The translations under genes and the position numbers were made by a program. A stretch of 32,151 nucleotides of DNA from an uncultured Prevotellaceae bacterium (lineage in GTDB: Bacteria > Bacteroidota > Bacteroidia > Bacteroidales > Bacteroidaceae): the NCBI GenBank assembly GCA_902800435.1, contig CADCEQ010000046.1:1-32151 (forward strand), in the 5' to 3' direction. Shown here in pieces: positions 15,592-23,723 of this stretch (its first letter is position 1; each line of letters opens with the position of its first letter). The notes under the pieces were generated by a model. That model was not told the DNA's origin. It was given only the letters and a program-made list of their open reading frames with translations, and made no database searches.

Positions 15592-16182
15592 TTACTTGAT
15601 TCTGACAGACTTCGTAATCTTCTCGGCCACGCCGTCGTAGAACTTCGACTGCGTTTCGGGGTAGAAGATGTTGCCCGAGACGTTCACACCGTTCTCGCTG
15701 ACAATCCACCAGCGCCAGGTGATGCCCTTCTGGCCATCACCAATGTCGTGGTAGTGGCGCATCATGATGATGTTGCCGTCGATGACGGGCTCGTCGCATG
15801 TCTCGCCGGCAGCTTCCTGCGATGCTTTCATCGTTGCTGCCGTCTCCTTAGCCTGGGCGGGCGTTGCACCTTCGCTCATGGAGCCGCAGTCGATGGTAGC
15901 AGAGCTTGAGACCTCTGTGCCATCATCGAGCTTCAGCATAGACTCCGAGCTGAACCGCACAGTGGTTGTCCCACCATAGTCCGATTCGCCAGAGGTCGTG
16001 AACTCCTCGGGCACGCTGATGGAGTAGTGGGCGAACTCGTGGGTCTTGAAGCCATCGGGCACGACGGCCTCGGCCTGTTCGGTCTGTCCCTCACCTGCGG
16101 GAGAGGCACTGCCCTTGCCGCCACACGATGAAATGGTGATGGCTGCAAAAGCAAGGACGGCAAAACGAAACAATGCTTTCAT
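15592..16182 (-). CDS. Hypothetical lipoprotein
   Basis: A 196-residue protein with a lipoprotein signal (lipobox ITISSC, Cys20), a Gly/Ser/Glu/Gln-rich linker (about 21-42), then a beta-rich domain: FKTHEFAHYSISVPEEF, with a WRWWIVSENGVNVSGNIFYPE strand pair near the end and a closing helix (KFYDGVAEKITKSVRI). I do not recognise a named family. The order (SCG.K, an EQAEA-type linker, a sheet beginning 'F.I.VP..F', and a final 'I..SI.' helix) parallels the upstream neighbour, so the two may be diverged paralogues. It lies 28 bases behind the neighbour and probably shares its promoter. Confidence 0.75.
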   Translation of the reverse strand: MKALFRFAVLAFAAITISSCGGKGSASPAGEGQTEQAEAVVPDGFKTHEFAHYSISVPEEFTTSGESDYGGTTTVRFSSESMLKLDDGTEVSSSATIDCGSMSEGATPAQAKETAATMKASQEAAGETCDEPVIDGNIIMMRHYHDIGDGQKGITWRWWIVSENGVNVSGNIFYPETQSKFYDGVAEKITKSVRIK

Positions 16183-16210
16183 GATTTATTCGAAATGATG
16201 TCTGATGGGC

Positions 16211-16744
16211 TTATTTGAACTTGATGCTCTCAATGAGGGGCTTCAGGAACTCAGCCTCGACGGGCACGTTCTTCGAAAGGCTCACGACGAGCACGCCACC
16301 GTTGGCCTCAGCAAACAGGTCGCTGTTGTTGTCAGCGCTATCAGTATAGTAGAGCTGCTTGAACGTCATGTTGCCAATGGTGACATCGCCTGACTTCTCC
16401 TTGCCGGCTCCGTCGCCGAAATACTCGTCCAACAGCTTCTCGGCACTTGCCTGCTCCTTGTTGAGATAAATCGTGACGCTCTCGAACTGGCCATAGTCGG
16501 GAGCATCCAAGGTGACGGAGGTCGACGAACTGGCGTTCTCATTGAACTTCAAGCCTGCGGGCACGGTAAGCGTAAAGTTTTCGCTCTCAGCAGCTGCGCC
16601 TTCCTCAGCGGGAGCGGCCTCTGCTGCCTGTTCGGTCTGATCGCCACTTGCCTCTGTTGCCTCAGCGTTTGCACTCTTGTTTCCACACGATGCCACGAGC
16701 AGTCCTGCTGCCACGATAGCAATACTGAATAATGTCTTCTTCAT
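16211..16744 (-). CDS. Hypothetical lipoprotein, likely paralogue of its downstream neighbour
   Basis: A 177-residue protein with lipobox LLVASC (Cys20), a long Ala/Glu-rich low-complexity linker (about 23-54) and a domain beginning ENFTLTVPAGLKF and ending AEFLKPLIESIKFK. No named family is recognised; fold order suggests a small sheet with terminal helix, as in many Bacteroidales periplasmic lipoproteins. The open frame continues far upstream into the lacI gene, but the MKKTLFSIAIV signal sequence, the promoter box at 16803 and an A/T-rich leader place the start at 16744. First gene of a two-gene lipoprotein operon. Confidence 0.78.
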   Translation of the reverse strand: MKKTLFSIAIVAAGLLVASCGNKSANAEATEASGDQTEQAAEAAPAEEGAAAESENFTLTVPAGLKFNENASSSTSVTLDAPDYGQFESVTIYLNKEQASAEKLLDEYFGDGAGKEKSGDVTIGNMTFKQLYYTDSADNNSDLFAEANGGVLVVSLSKNVPVEAEFLKPLIESIKFK

Positions 16745-16802
16745 TGTTGTTAAAGTAAAATTGTTAATAATTGGAATTGTTATTGTCTTAGGAAAAACGT
16801 TG

Positions 16803-16810
16803 CAAAGGTA
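16803..16810 (-). promoter_or_regulatory. Promoter -7 box for the lipoprotein pair
   Basis: Minus-strand TACCTTTG followed by C, 58 bases before the ATG at 16744, in a strongly AT-rich stretch. It shows the lipoprotein pair can be transcribed independently of lacI. Confidence 0.68.
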
Positions 16811-16845
16811 ATAAAAAAATAATGAACAAACAAATATCTTCTTAA

Positions 16846-17865
16846 TTATTTCTTTTTCTTTGCCGAAGTCTCGCGGATAACCAATTTCTGGGGCACAATC
16901 ACTTTGCGGATCTTGGTGTCGCCGGCAATATTGGCCAGCAAAAGCTGGCAGGCCGTCTGGCCCATCTTTGCCGACTGGTCCTCGATGGCCGACAGGCAGG
17001 GTGTGGTGTAGCGGGCATGGGCATCGTCGGTGAAGCCGATAAGCGCCACATCTTCGGGAATGCGCAGTCCCTGCTGCTTGATGGCGTTGAAGGCAGCGAA
17101 GAGCAGGATGTCGTTGAAAGCCACGATGGCATCGGGACGGTCTTGGCGCTGCAACAGAGCGACGGTGTTGCGCAGTGCCACGTCGAAGTCGATGTTGTCG
17201 CACATCACCAAGTCGCGCTCAATCGGTATGCGGTTGTCGCGCAACGCCTCTAAGTAGCCGTGCTTGCGGCGGCGCACCATATCGAGGTGGTTGGGACCGC
17301 CGATGAAGGCGATGCGGCGCGAGCCGGTGTCTATCAGGTGCTGTGTGGCCTGCTGGGCAGCCTCGTCGCCGTTGGCCGTGACGCTCGAAAACTTCTCGGG
17401 CAGACACGTGCGTCCGAAGAACACCAAGGGGATGCCCATGTCGCTGATTTCCTCGAAGTGGCTGTAGTCGGTAGTGCTCTGAGCCAGACAGGCGATGATG
17501 CCCACTACGTGAAGGTCGATGAAGTTGTCGATGGCCTGCTGCTCGTCGCGACAGTCCTCGTGGGTGTTGGCGCTGATGACGCTGTAGCCGGCCTTGCGGG
17601 CCTCGACCTCGATGCCGTCGAGCACGGCAGCATAGTAGTGGGTCACGAGGTTGGGCACGACCACGCCAATCACCTTCGGTGCCTCCTTGCGCAGGCTCTG
17701 TGCAAAGGGATTAGGCCGATAATTCAGTTTCTTGGCCAGGTCCTTCACTTTCTGCTGCATCTCCTTGCCAATCTCTGGCGACGAGTGGAGTGCGCGGCTG
17801 ACGGTGGCAATACTCACGCCCAATTCCTGGGCTAAATCCTTCAGTGATGTTCGGCGTTTTGGCAT
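16846..17865 (-). CDS. LacI-family transcriptional regulator
   Basis: A 339-residue repressor/activator. Residues about 6-32 are the LacI helix-turn-helix (SLKDLAQELGVSIATVSRAL), 48-60 the hinge region (NYRPNPFAQSLR), and 63 onward the periplasmic-binding-protein-like ligand core (VIGVVVPNLVTHYYAAVLDGIE, RIAFIGGP, PDAIVAFNDILLFAAFNAI, DVALIGFTDDAHARYTTPCLSAIEDQ). The ligand is presumably a sugar or sugar phosphate and is not identifiable. The nearest glycosidase genes are GH31 (downstream, own promoter) and none is adjacent. Its promoter region contains palindromes of LacI-family type (17913-17922, 17932-17943), so autoregulation is likely. Complete and of normal length. Confidence 0.92.
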   Translation of the reverse strand: MPKRRTSLKDLAQELGVSIATVSRALHSSPEIGKEMQQKVKDLAKKLNYRPNPFAQSLRKEAPKVIGVVVPNLVTHYYAAVLDGIEVEARKAGYSVISANTHEDCRDEQQAIDNFIDLHVVGIIACLAQSTTDYSHFEEISDMGIPLVFFGRTCLPEKFSSVTANGDEAAQQATQHLIDTGSRRIAFIGGPNHLDMVRRRKHGYLEALRDNRIPIERDLVMCDNIDFDVALRNTVALLQRQDRPDAIVAFNDILLFAAFNAIKQQGLRIPEDVALIGFTDDAHARYTTPCLSAIEDQSAKMGQTACQLLLANIAGDTKIRKVIVPQKLVIRETSAKKKK

Positions 17866-17884
17866 ATCAGTTGGTTTTTCGCTG

Positions 17885-17892
17885 CAAAGTTA
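17885..17892 (-). promoter_or_regulatory. Promoter -7 box of lacI
   Basis: Minus-strand TAACTTTG followed by C, 19 bases before the LacI ATG at 17865, giving a very short leader. Confidence 0.65.
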
Positions 17893-17910
17893 GGAAAAAA
17901 GCGCGAACGG

Positions 17911-17924
17911 CGCAAACGTTTACG
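17911..17924. promoter_or_regulatory. Probable LacI-type operator
   Basis: CGCAAACGTTTACG is an almost perfect palindrome around the central CG typical of LacI-family operators (core AAACGTTT, 17914-17921). It overlaps the expected -33 region of the lacI promoter and lies about 48 bases upstream of the divergent (+) -7 box, a good position for autoregulation. Confidence 0.55.
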
Positions 17925-17931
17925 TCATTTT

Positions 17932-17943
17932 TTTGCATGCAAA
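17932..17943. promoter_or_regulatory. Second palindrome TTTGCATGCAAA
   Basis: A perfect 12-bp palindrome 10 bases from the AAACGTTT operator, between the divergent lacI and small-RNA promoters. It may be a second regulator site; its sequence is unlike the first. Confidence 0.45.
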
Positions 17944-17968
17944 TGCTACAAAATTATCTGAAACGTCG

Positions 17969-17976
17969 TACCTTTG
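17969..17976 (+). promoter_or_regulatory. Promoter -7 box of the candidate small RNA
   Basis: TACCTTTG followed by C, a full match to the Bacteroidetes -7 box, pointing away from lacI. No (+) gene lies downstream before the terminator at 18023. A -33 element is not obvious. Confidence 0.55.
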
Positions 17977-17982
17977 CACACG

Positions 17983-18057
17983 AATGAGTAATGAATAGTT
18001 GATAATAAGTTAGTTAGAACCAAACCGGGCTGTCGTGATGACACTCCCGGTTTTTTT
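17983..18057 (+). ncRNA. Candidate small RNA (about 75 nt), divergent from lacI
   Basis: The stretch has a (+) promoter box at 17969 and ends in an intrinsic terminator at 18023-18057. No convincing gene lies between: only a five-codon reading frame starting at ATG 17984 (MSNE then stop). The 5' part is AT-rich and weakly structured; the 3' part is the terminator hairpin. The transcript would therefore be a standalone RNA of about 75 bases. I do not recognise an Rfam family. The alternative is a leader remnant of a lost gene. The 5' end is inferred from the -7 box, so it is uncertain by a few bases. Confidence 0.45.
18023..18057 (+). terminator. Intrinsic terminator of the candidate small RNA
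   Basis: AACCGGG (18023-18029) pairs with CCCGGTT (18046-18052); inside, TGTC (18031-18034) pairs with GACA (18040-18043) around a GTGAT loop; a T7 tract (18051-18057) follows. It faces the minus-strand gene ending at 18078 and might also stop that transcript, though the minus-strand T-tract is poor. Confidence 0.85.
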
Positions 18058-18077
18058 ATGTTCTTAAGTGAACAAAG

Positions 18078-18455
18078 TCAATATTTGTAGAAAGCCCAGA
18101 CCTTATCGCCCTTGCTGAGAACCAGGCTCTCGTTATTGAGCGTTTCAATTCTCAGCCGTATGTCACTGAAAGGCTTGAAGCCGAAGGACTCTTCCACGAT
18201 GGCGGTGTCACTCCTTTCGCCTTTGACGGAGACGCACTGCACGAAAAGGCTGTCGCCAATATGCTGGAAGTTTCCGAAGATTTCGCCTTTGCCAATTAGC
18301 CTGAACAGCGACACTGAGCCAGCGAAGCTCACGTACTCGGTGTCGGAGCCTTTCAGGCGCCATTGTCCTAACAGGTCGCCTGCATCCCCTCCCTCCTGGC
18401 ACGCTGACAGACACAGGAGCGCAAAAACGCACAACAGTCTAAAGTATCTTACCAT
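18078..18455 (-). CDS. Lipocalin-like lipoprotein
   Basis: A 125-residue protein. The signal ends in a lipobox (LLCLSAC), then a small all-beta domain: DLLGQWRLKGSDTEYVSF (lipocalin-type start with conserved G.W), several strands (SLFVQCVSVKG, IRLRIETLNNESLVLSKGDKVWAFYKY). It resembles Bacteroidales lipocalin-like families of unknown function (DUF4847 is a possibility; not certain). Start ATG 18455 overlaps the Wzi-like gene's end by 17 bases, so the two are co-translated; an upstream extension in the same frame is open but gives no sensible signal peptide. Confidence 0.72.
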   Translation of the reverse strand: MVRYFRLLCVFALLCLSACQEGGDAGDLLGQWRLKGSDTEYVSFAGSVSLFRLIGKGEIFGNFQHIGDSLFVQCVSVKGERSDTAIVEESFGFKPFSDIRLRIETLNNESLVLSKGDKVWAFYKY

Positions 18456-19950
18456 GATATTCGATATTGAAGTTAAACGAGGAGCAGTCGCCATAGATGT
18501 TTCCTTTGTCAAACGCATAAGAGGCGCCGAATTGCCAAGGGCCTGTATGGTATATTCCCTTAATCATCGCGTCGAAAGAGTGGTGCTTGGTTGGAAGCGG
18601 AATGTTATAGGTTCCCCATCCTTCGCGGTAAGAACCTTTCGCGAGATAGCAGATGCGGTCGGTCACTTCGCCACAGACGCCCAGATGCCAGGCCTTGACG
18701 CGGCTGTCGAGAAAATCGGTATTGCCGTTGGCATTATAAATAGGTGAGGTGAGAAGTGCTGTGCCCACGGCCATTCCATAGTGGGCATAGCTGCCGTAGA
18801 AGGTATGGTTGTAGTAGAGGTCATTACCGACCACAAGGTCGGTTATCTGGCTCCGCGCGGGCTCCGGGTAGTCGCCGCTGTCCCAGTGGAGCGGTCCCGA
18901 CTGGTTGGTGGTCTGCAGATATTCAGCCACGGCACGCCTGACGTACTGCCTGCCGGGCTTCCTATTCTCATACTGAAGCCCCCAAAGGCCGTCCCATCCA
19001 TTTCCCTTGCGCATGCCCGAACCATCCTCAAACGGATCGTCGATATACGCCTGCAACTGGTGGTGCTCGTTAATGTTCCAGCCCAGCTGGACGGTCATTG
19101 TTCCGATGTGGTTGCCGTAAACCCAGTCCTCCATCACGCCGTGCTCGAAGTACAGCTTGTCGCCCACAGGCAGGATAACGTTCCATAGAGTCTTGAGGTC
19201 GGTCGGCTTCTCAATGACCACGGGCTGCTGTTTGTTGCTATAGTCGTGCTTCGTACCCGAGAACTGGACGACGTGCTCAATGCCGGCCGTCACGAAGAAG
19301 CGCTTCGTGGGATTAGTGCGGAAGAACAGATGCTTTTGGTGGTACCAGATACCCGTAGCATACTTATAATTAGCTTCTTGCGCCCGGAAATAGGCGCGTT
19401 CGCGGTAGTCGCCGTCAAGGAACTTGCCGTAGCCGCCGTCGAAGTTGGCCTGAAGCCAGCCCTTCGTGAACGGGACGTCAACGAAACCGTCGGTGCCGAG
19501 ATGGAGCTGCGGCACCGGCTTGGCGTTGGTTCCCTTGGCAAAGGCGCCACTCGACAGCAGGTCGTCGCGCAGTACGGGCGGCTCCTCGCGGGCGCCTATC
19601 TCAAGGAAAAGCGACTTGTACGACAAGTTGGCGTAGCACTGCTGCAGATAGGCCTGATGATCGGCGTGGACAGCAGCCACGGCGTCAACACACCCTGACA
19701 GCACGAAATCCTTGCCCAAAGAGTGCTCCACGCTGACGGCACCACGCAGATAAGCCGTGTTAGGCCGCGTCGAGAGGACATGATGGCGGTTTGTCACCAG
19801 CTGATAGGCGTTGAAGTCGCCCGTGCCCACCGATGCCTCAGTCGACAAGACATAGGAAATGCGTGTTGGCAGGGAGTCCTGAGCACTTGCCAATACCGTC
19901 AACAGGGTAAAGGCAACTAAAAAGACAAATTGCTTCTTACAGGTTTGCAT
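18439..19950 (-). CDS. Capsule assembly Wzi-family outer-membrane protein
   Basis: A 503-residue protein with a Sec signal (about 1-23, ending ASA). It matches the Caps_assemb_Wzi pattern: an outer-membrane beta-barrel with repeated amphipathic strands such as KSLFLEIGAREEPPVLRDDLLSSGAF, GWLQANFDGGYGKFLDG and HLFFRTNPTKRFFVTAGIEHVVQFSG. In Escherichia coli Wzi is an outer-membrane lectin that attaches capsule to the surface; in Bacteroidales the role is assumed similar. No capsule biosynthesis cluster is adjacent in this window. It overlaps the lipocalin-like gene; it has its own promoter at 19979. Confidence 0.83.
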   Translation of the reverse strand: MQTCKKQFVFLVAFTLLTVLASAQDSLPTRISYVLSTEASVGTGDFNAYQLVTNRHHVLSTRPNTAYLRGAVSVEHSLGKDFVLSGCVDAVAAVHADHQAYLQQCYANLSYKSLFLEIGAREEPPVLRDDLLSSGAFAKGTNAKPVPQLHLGTDGFVDVPFTKGWLQANFDGGYGKFLDGDYRERAYFRAQEANYKYATGIWYHQKHLFFRTNPTKRFFVTAGIEHVVQFSGTKHDYSNKQQPVVIEKPTDLKTLWNVILPVGDKLYFEHGVMEDWVYGNHIGTMTVQLGWNINEHHQLQAYIDDPFEDGSGMRKGNGWDGLWGLQYENRKPGRQYVRRAVAEYLQTTNQSGPLHWDSGDYPEPARSQITDLVVGNDLYYNHTFYGSYAHYGMAVGTALLTSPIYNANGNTDFLDSRVKAWHLGVCGEVTDRICYLAKGSYREGWGTYNIPLPTKHHSFDAMIKGIYHTGPWQFGASYAFDKGNIYGDCSSFNFNIEYHGKIL

Positions 19951-19978
19951 CTTGGGGCATCTGATTCTATAGTCAGCG

Positions 19979-19986
19979 CAAAATTA
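19979..19986 (-). promoter_or_regulatory. Promoter -7 box for the Wzi-lipoprotein pair
   Basis: Minus-strand TAATTTTG followed by C, 29 bases before the ATG at 19950. Back to back with the (+) box at 20050 across an AT-rich spacer. Confidence 0.55.
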
Positions 19987-20049
19987 CACATTTATTTTGT
20001 ATTTGGAAATTATTTTGGGAATAATTTTGTTTTTATGCCGTTTTTATTG

Positions 20050-20057
20050 TATCTTTG
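20050..20057 (+). promoter_or_regulatory. Promoter -7 box for the rlmL-like operon
   Basis: TATCTTTG, 29 bases before ATG 20086. It also fixes the start of the methyltransferase: longer frames begin upstream of the promoter. Confidence 0.6.
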
Positions 20058-20085
20058 TCGCCCGAAATACGTATTTTTAGTTTTA

Positions 20086-21561
20086 ATGGAACAAACATTC
20101 GAAATCATCGCCAAGACTTTTATGGGCTTAGAGCCCGTATTGGCGAAAGAACTGACCCGACTGGGGGCTAACAACGTACAGATAGGACGCCGCATGGTGT
20201 CGTTCACCGGCGACAAGGAGTTGCTGTACCGTGCTAACTTCCAGCTACACACCGCCATCAAGATTCTAAAGCCCATACGACACTTCAAGGCCAAGAGTGC
20301 CGATGACGTTTATGAGCAAATCCGAAAGATTGACTGGACAGAGTACTTGGGCAACGACAAGACCTTTGCCGTCGATGCCGTCGTCTTCTCCGAGGAATTC
20401 CGCCACTCGAAGTTCGTCAGCTACAAGGTGAAGGACGCCATCGTCGACCAGTTTCGCGAGAAGACGGGCAACCGCCCCAACATCTCGGTGGCCAACCCCG
20501 ACCTGCGGCTGCACATCCACGTGGCCGAGGACCACTGCACGCTGTCGCTCGACAGCAGCGGCGAGTCACTTCACCGCCGCGGTTACCGCCAGGAGACGAT
20601 GGAGGCTCCGCTGAACGAGGTGCTTGCTGCCGGCATGATCATGCTGACGGGCTGGCAGGGCGACACCGACTTCATCGACCCCATGTGCGGTTCGGGCACG
20701 CTGCTCATTGAGGCGGCACTCATCGCCCACAACATGGCTCCGGGGCTGTTCCGCAAGGAGTATGCCTTCGAGAAGTGGCCCGACTTCGACGCCGACCTTT
20801 TCGACCGCATATACAACGACTGCGAGGAGAACGAGAAGGAGGACGTCAAGTGCCACTTCTACGGCTACGACATCGACCCGAAGGCCGTCAACACCGCCCG
20901 TCGCAACGTTCAGGCTGCCGGTCTGTCGGCCAGCATTACCATTGAGCAGCAGGACTTCAAGGACTTCAAGCAGCCCAGCGAGAAGAGCATCATCGTGACC
21001 AACCCGCCCTACGGCGAGCGCATCTCCACGCCCGACCTGCTGGGTACCTATAAGATGATTGGCGAACGGCTGAAGCATGAGTTCACTGGCAACGACGCCT
21101 GGGTGCTCAGCTACCGCGAGGAGTGTTTCGACCAGATTGGCCTGAAACCCTCGATCAAGATTCCGCTGTACAACGGCTCCTTGGAGTGCGAGTTCCGCAA
21201 GTACCAGATGTTCGACGGCAAGATGAAGGTCTTCCGCTCCGAGGGCGGACAGGTGAAGAGCGACGAGGAGAAGCGCCAGATGGCCGAGAAGCACCGCTTC
21301 AAGAAGCACCGCGACTTCAAGCAGCGCCTGGAGGAGCAGGAGGAGAACGAGGATGCCGACATCCGCTCGTTCACCTTCCACCGCCACGACGTGTTCGAGG
21401 AGCGCAAGGACCGTCGCCCCAGGGAGCCAAGAGAGTCCCGTGGGTCGAGAGGTCCCAAAGACGCCCGATTCTCCAAGCCGGGCAAGAGCCGCTTTGACCG
21501 CAACGACAAACGCAACTTTGGTAAGAAACGTAACAGATTCGACAACGATGACGAGGATTAA
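20086..21561 (+). CDS. THUMP domain class I RNA methyltransferase (RlmL N-terminal-like)
   Basis: A 491-residue cytoplasmic enzyme. Residues about 1-160 hold a ferredoxin-like and THUMP RNA-binding region (IAKTFMGLEPVLAKEL; ISVANPDLRLHIHV); 160-390 is the SAM-dependent Rossmann domain with DPMCGSGT at 198-205 and the catalytic NPPYGER at 306-312, as in the 23S rRNA m2G2445 methyltransferase family (RlmL N-terminal half, YcbY). The C-terminal 80-100 residues are a highly charged, Arg/Lys/Gly-rich tail, likely an RNA-binding extension. Start ATG 20086 follows the promoter at 20050. The stop overlaps the peptidase gene by 14 bases. The precise target guanine is not provable from sequence. Confidence 0.87.
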   Translation: MEQTFEIIAKTFMGLEPVLAKELTRLGANNVQIGRRMVSFTGDKELLYRANFQLHTAIKILKPIRHFKAKSADDVYEQIRKIDWTEYLGNDKTFAVDAVVFSEEFRHSKFVSYKVKDAIVDQFREKTGNRPNISVANPDLRLHIHVAEDHCTLSLDSSGESLHRRGYRQETMEAPLNEVLAAGMIMLTGWQGDTDFIDPMCGSGTLLIEAALIAHNMAPGLFRKEYAFEKWPDFDADLFDRIYNDCEENEKEDVKCHFYGYDIDPKAVNTARRNVQAAGLSASITIEQQDFKDFKQPSEKSIIVTNPPYGERISTPDLLGTYKMIGERLKHEFTGNDAWVLSYREECFDQIGLKPSIKIPLYNGSLECEFRKYQMFDGKMKVFRSEGGQVKSDEEKRQMAEKHRFKKHRDFKQRLEEQEENEDADIRSFTFHRHDVFEERKDRRPREPRESRGSRGPKDARFSKPGKSRFDRNDKRNFGKKRNRFDNDDED

Positions 21562-23719
21562 GACACTGCTTCTGTTGTTAACACTGGCACTATCAATGAC
21601 AGCGCAAGACAAGCTTTTCACACTTGAAGACCTGAACTTCGGCGGCACGAACTACGCCAACCTGCAGCCCAAGAACATGTTTCTCACATGGTGGGGCGAC
21701 CAGCTCGTGCAGACCGACGTGGAGGAGTGCAACATCATCGATGTCAAGACGGGCAAGAAGCGCCTGCTCTTCACCCTCGACGACATCAACAAATGGGCGG
21801 AAAGCGACGACTCGGTATGCTATGTTCGCCACCTGATGAACGCCACCTTCCCCTACCCCGACAAGCCTTTGGTGGCCGTTGGAAACCGCAAGGCCTACAT
21901 CCTGGTCGACTTCAAGGCGAAGAAGACAGTCTGGCAGGACAGCATCTCAGGCCAGACCGCTAACGACTGGAACAGCGCCAGCAGGGCTACGGCATACGTG
22001 GAAGACCACCAGTTGTATATAGCTGACGGTCAAGGCAAGAAGCACCAGCTGACCACCGACGGCAGCCGTGAGATTGTCTACGGCCAGAGCGTCCACCGCG
22101 ACGAGTTCGGCATCACGAAGGGCACCTTCTGGAGCCCCGACGGCCAGCGCCTGGCCTTCTACCGCATGGACCAGTCAATGGTCACCGACTATCCGCAGGT
22201 GGACATCTACCCCCGCACCGCCGCCTACGAGCCTGACAAATACCCGATGGCCGGCACCAATACCCACGTCGTCACCATCGGCGTCTTCGACCTGCGCACA
22301 CAGAAGACCGTCTACCTCCAGACCCCCGCTGTCGACTATGCTGCAACAGCGTTGCAGCAACCCTGCTACTTCACCAACCTGGCCTGGAGCCCCGACTCGA
22401 AGCACATCTTCCTGCAGGAGCTGAACCGCGACCAGAACGACTGCCGCCTCGTCAGCTACGATGCCGCAACCGGCAAGCGCGAATACCAGCTCTGCCGCGA
22501 GACCAGCGACAAGTACGTGGAACCGCTCCACCCCATACAGTTCCTGCCGTGGGACAGCAACCTCTTCATCCTGCAGAGCCAGCGCGACGGCTACAACCAC
22601 CTATACCTTTATAATATAAAGGGCGAGCAGGTGAAGCAGATTACCAAAGGGCAGTGGGTGGTACTCGACGTGTTAGGCTTCAACCAGAAGACGAAGAGCA
22701 TCGTTTTCGCGGCCAACAAGGAGCACCCCCTGCACCGCCGCCTCTATAGCGTCAACGTGACAAGCGGGCAGATCAAGGCCCTCGAGAGCACCGACGGCGT
22801 ACACCGTGGCGTGCTGTCGCCCTCGGGCAACTACCTTATCGACCGCTTCACCACACCCACCACGCCGCGCTGCATCGACATTGTCGATGTCAACAAGCAG
22901 AAGAGCGTGCGCCTGCTGACGGCCGATGACCCCTGGGCCGACTTTCAGCAGCCCATCTTCGAGTGTGGCAGCATCAAGGCTGCCGACGGCGTGACCGACC
23001 TCTACTACCGCATGGTGAAGCCCCACGACTTCGACCCCGCAAAGAAATACCCGACGGTGATCTACGTCTACGGCGGCCCCCACGCCCACAACGTCGATGC
23101 CTCGTGGCACTGGGCCAGCCGCTCGTGGGAGACCTATATGGCACAGAAGGGCTACATCGTCTTCATTCTCGACAACCGTGGCTCCGAGAACCGCGGCCGC
23201 GACTTCGAGCAGGCCACCTTCCGGCAGCTCGGTCAGGTGGAGATGAAGGACCAGATGGAGGGCGTCCGTTATCTGAAGGCGCTGCCCGACGTCGATGCCG
23301 ACCGTCTCGGTGTGCACGGCTGGAGCTACGGCGGCTTTATGACCATCTCGCTGATGACCCACTATCCCGACGTGTTCAAGGTGGGCGTGGCCGGCGGCCC
23401 CGTCATCGACTGGAAGTTCTACGAGGTGATGTACGGTGAGCGCTATATGGACACCCCGCAGCAGAACCCCGAGGGCTACGAGAAGTGCAGCCTCATTCCG
23501 CAGGCCAAGAACCTGAAAGGCAAGCTCCAGATTATCACCGGCTATAACGACCGCACCGTCGTGCCGCAGCACTGTCTGTCGTTCCTCGATGCCTGCATCA
23601 AGGCCGGCACGCAGCCCGACTTCTTCGCCTACCCCGGCGAGGAGCACAACATGCGCGGCCATGCCTCGGTTCATCTGCACGAGCGCATTACCCAGTACTT
23701 TGAAGATTATTTAAAATAG
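21548..23719 (+). CDS. S9B dipeptidyl-peptidase IV-like serine peptidase
   Basis: A 723-residue secreted peptidase. Signal peptide 1-20 (ending SMTAQ); N-terminal beta-propeller about 40-470 ([34 protein letters not shown]); C-terminal alpha/beta hydrolase with catalytic Ser593 in GWSYGG, Asp668 in GYNDRTV and His700 in EEHNM. Members remove X-Pro or X-Ala dipeptides from the N-terminus of peptides; it is probably periplasmic and feeds peptide uptake. It begins within the end of the methyltransferase gene (ATG 21548); much longer open frames upstream are overlap artefacts. PurD follows after 4 bases. Complete, of usual length. Confidence 0.93.
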   Translation: MTRIKTLLLLLTLALSMTAQDKLFTLEDLNFGGTNYANLQPKNMFLTWWGDQLVQTDVEECNIIDVKTGKKRLLFTLDDINKWAESDDSVCYVRHLMNATFPYPDKPLVAVGNRKAYILVDFKAKKTVWQDSISGQTANDWNSASRATAYVEDHQLYIADGQGKKHQLTTDGSREIVYGQSVHRDEFGITKGTFWSPDGQRLAFYRMDQSMVTDYPQVDIYPRTAAYEPDKYPMAGTNTHVVTIGVFDLRTQKTVYLQTPAVDYAATALQQPCYFTNLAWSPDSKHIFLQELNRDQNDCRLVSYDAATGKREYQLCRETSDKYVEPLHPIQFLPWDSNLFILQSQRDGYNHLYLYNIKGEQVKQITKGQWVVLDVLGFNQKTKSIVFAANKEHPLHRRLYSVNVTSGQIKALESTDGVHRGVLSPSGNYLIDRFTTPTTPRCIDIVDVNKQKSVRLLTADDPWADFQQPIFECGSIKAADGVTDLYYRMVKPHDFDPAKKYPTVIYVYGGPHAHNVDASWHWASRSWETYMAQKGYIVFILDNRGSENRGRDFEQATFRQLGQVEMKDQMEGVRYLKALPDVDADRLGVHGWSYGGFMTISLMTHYPDVFKVGVAGGPVIDWKFYEVMYGERYMDTPQQNPEGYEKCSLIPQAKNLKGKLQIITGYNDRTVVPQHCLSFLDACIKAGTQPDFFAYPGEEHNMRGHASVHLHERITQYFEDYLK

Positions 23720-23723
23720 GAAT

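Noticed and set aside
17983..18022. Leader peptide of an attenuator
   Set aside because: The MSNE reading frame is only four residues plus stop, and there is no downstream gene on the same strand for 2 kb.
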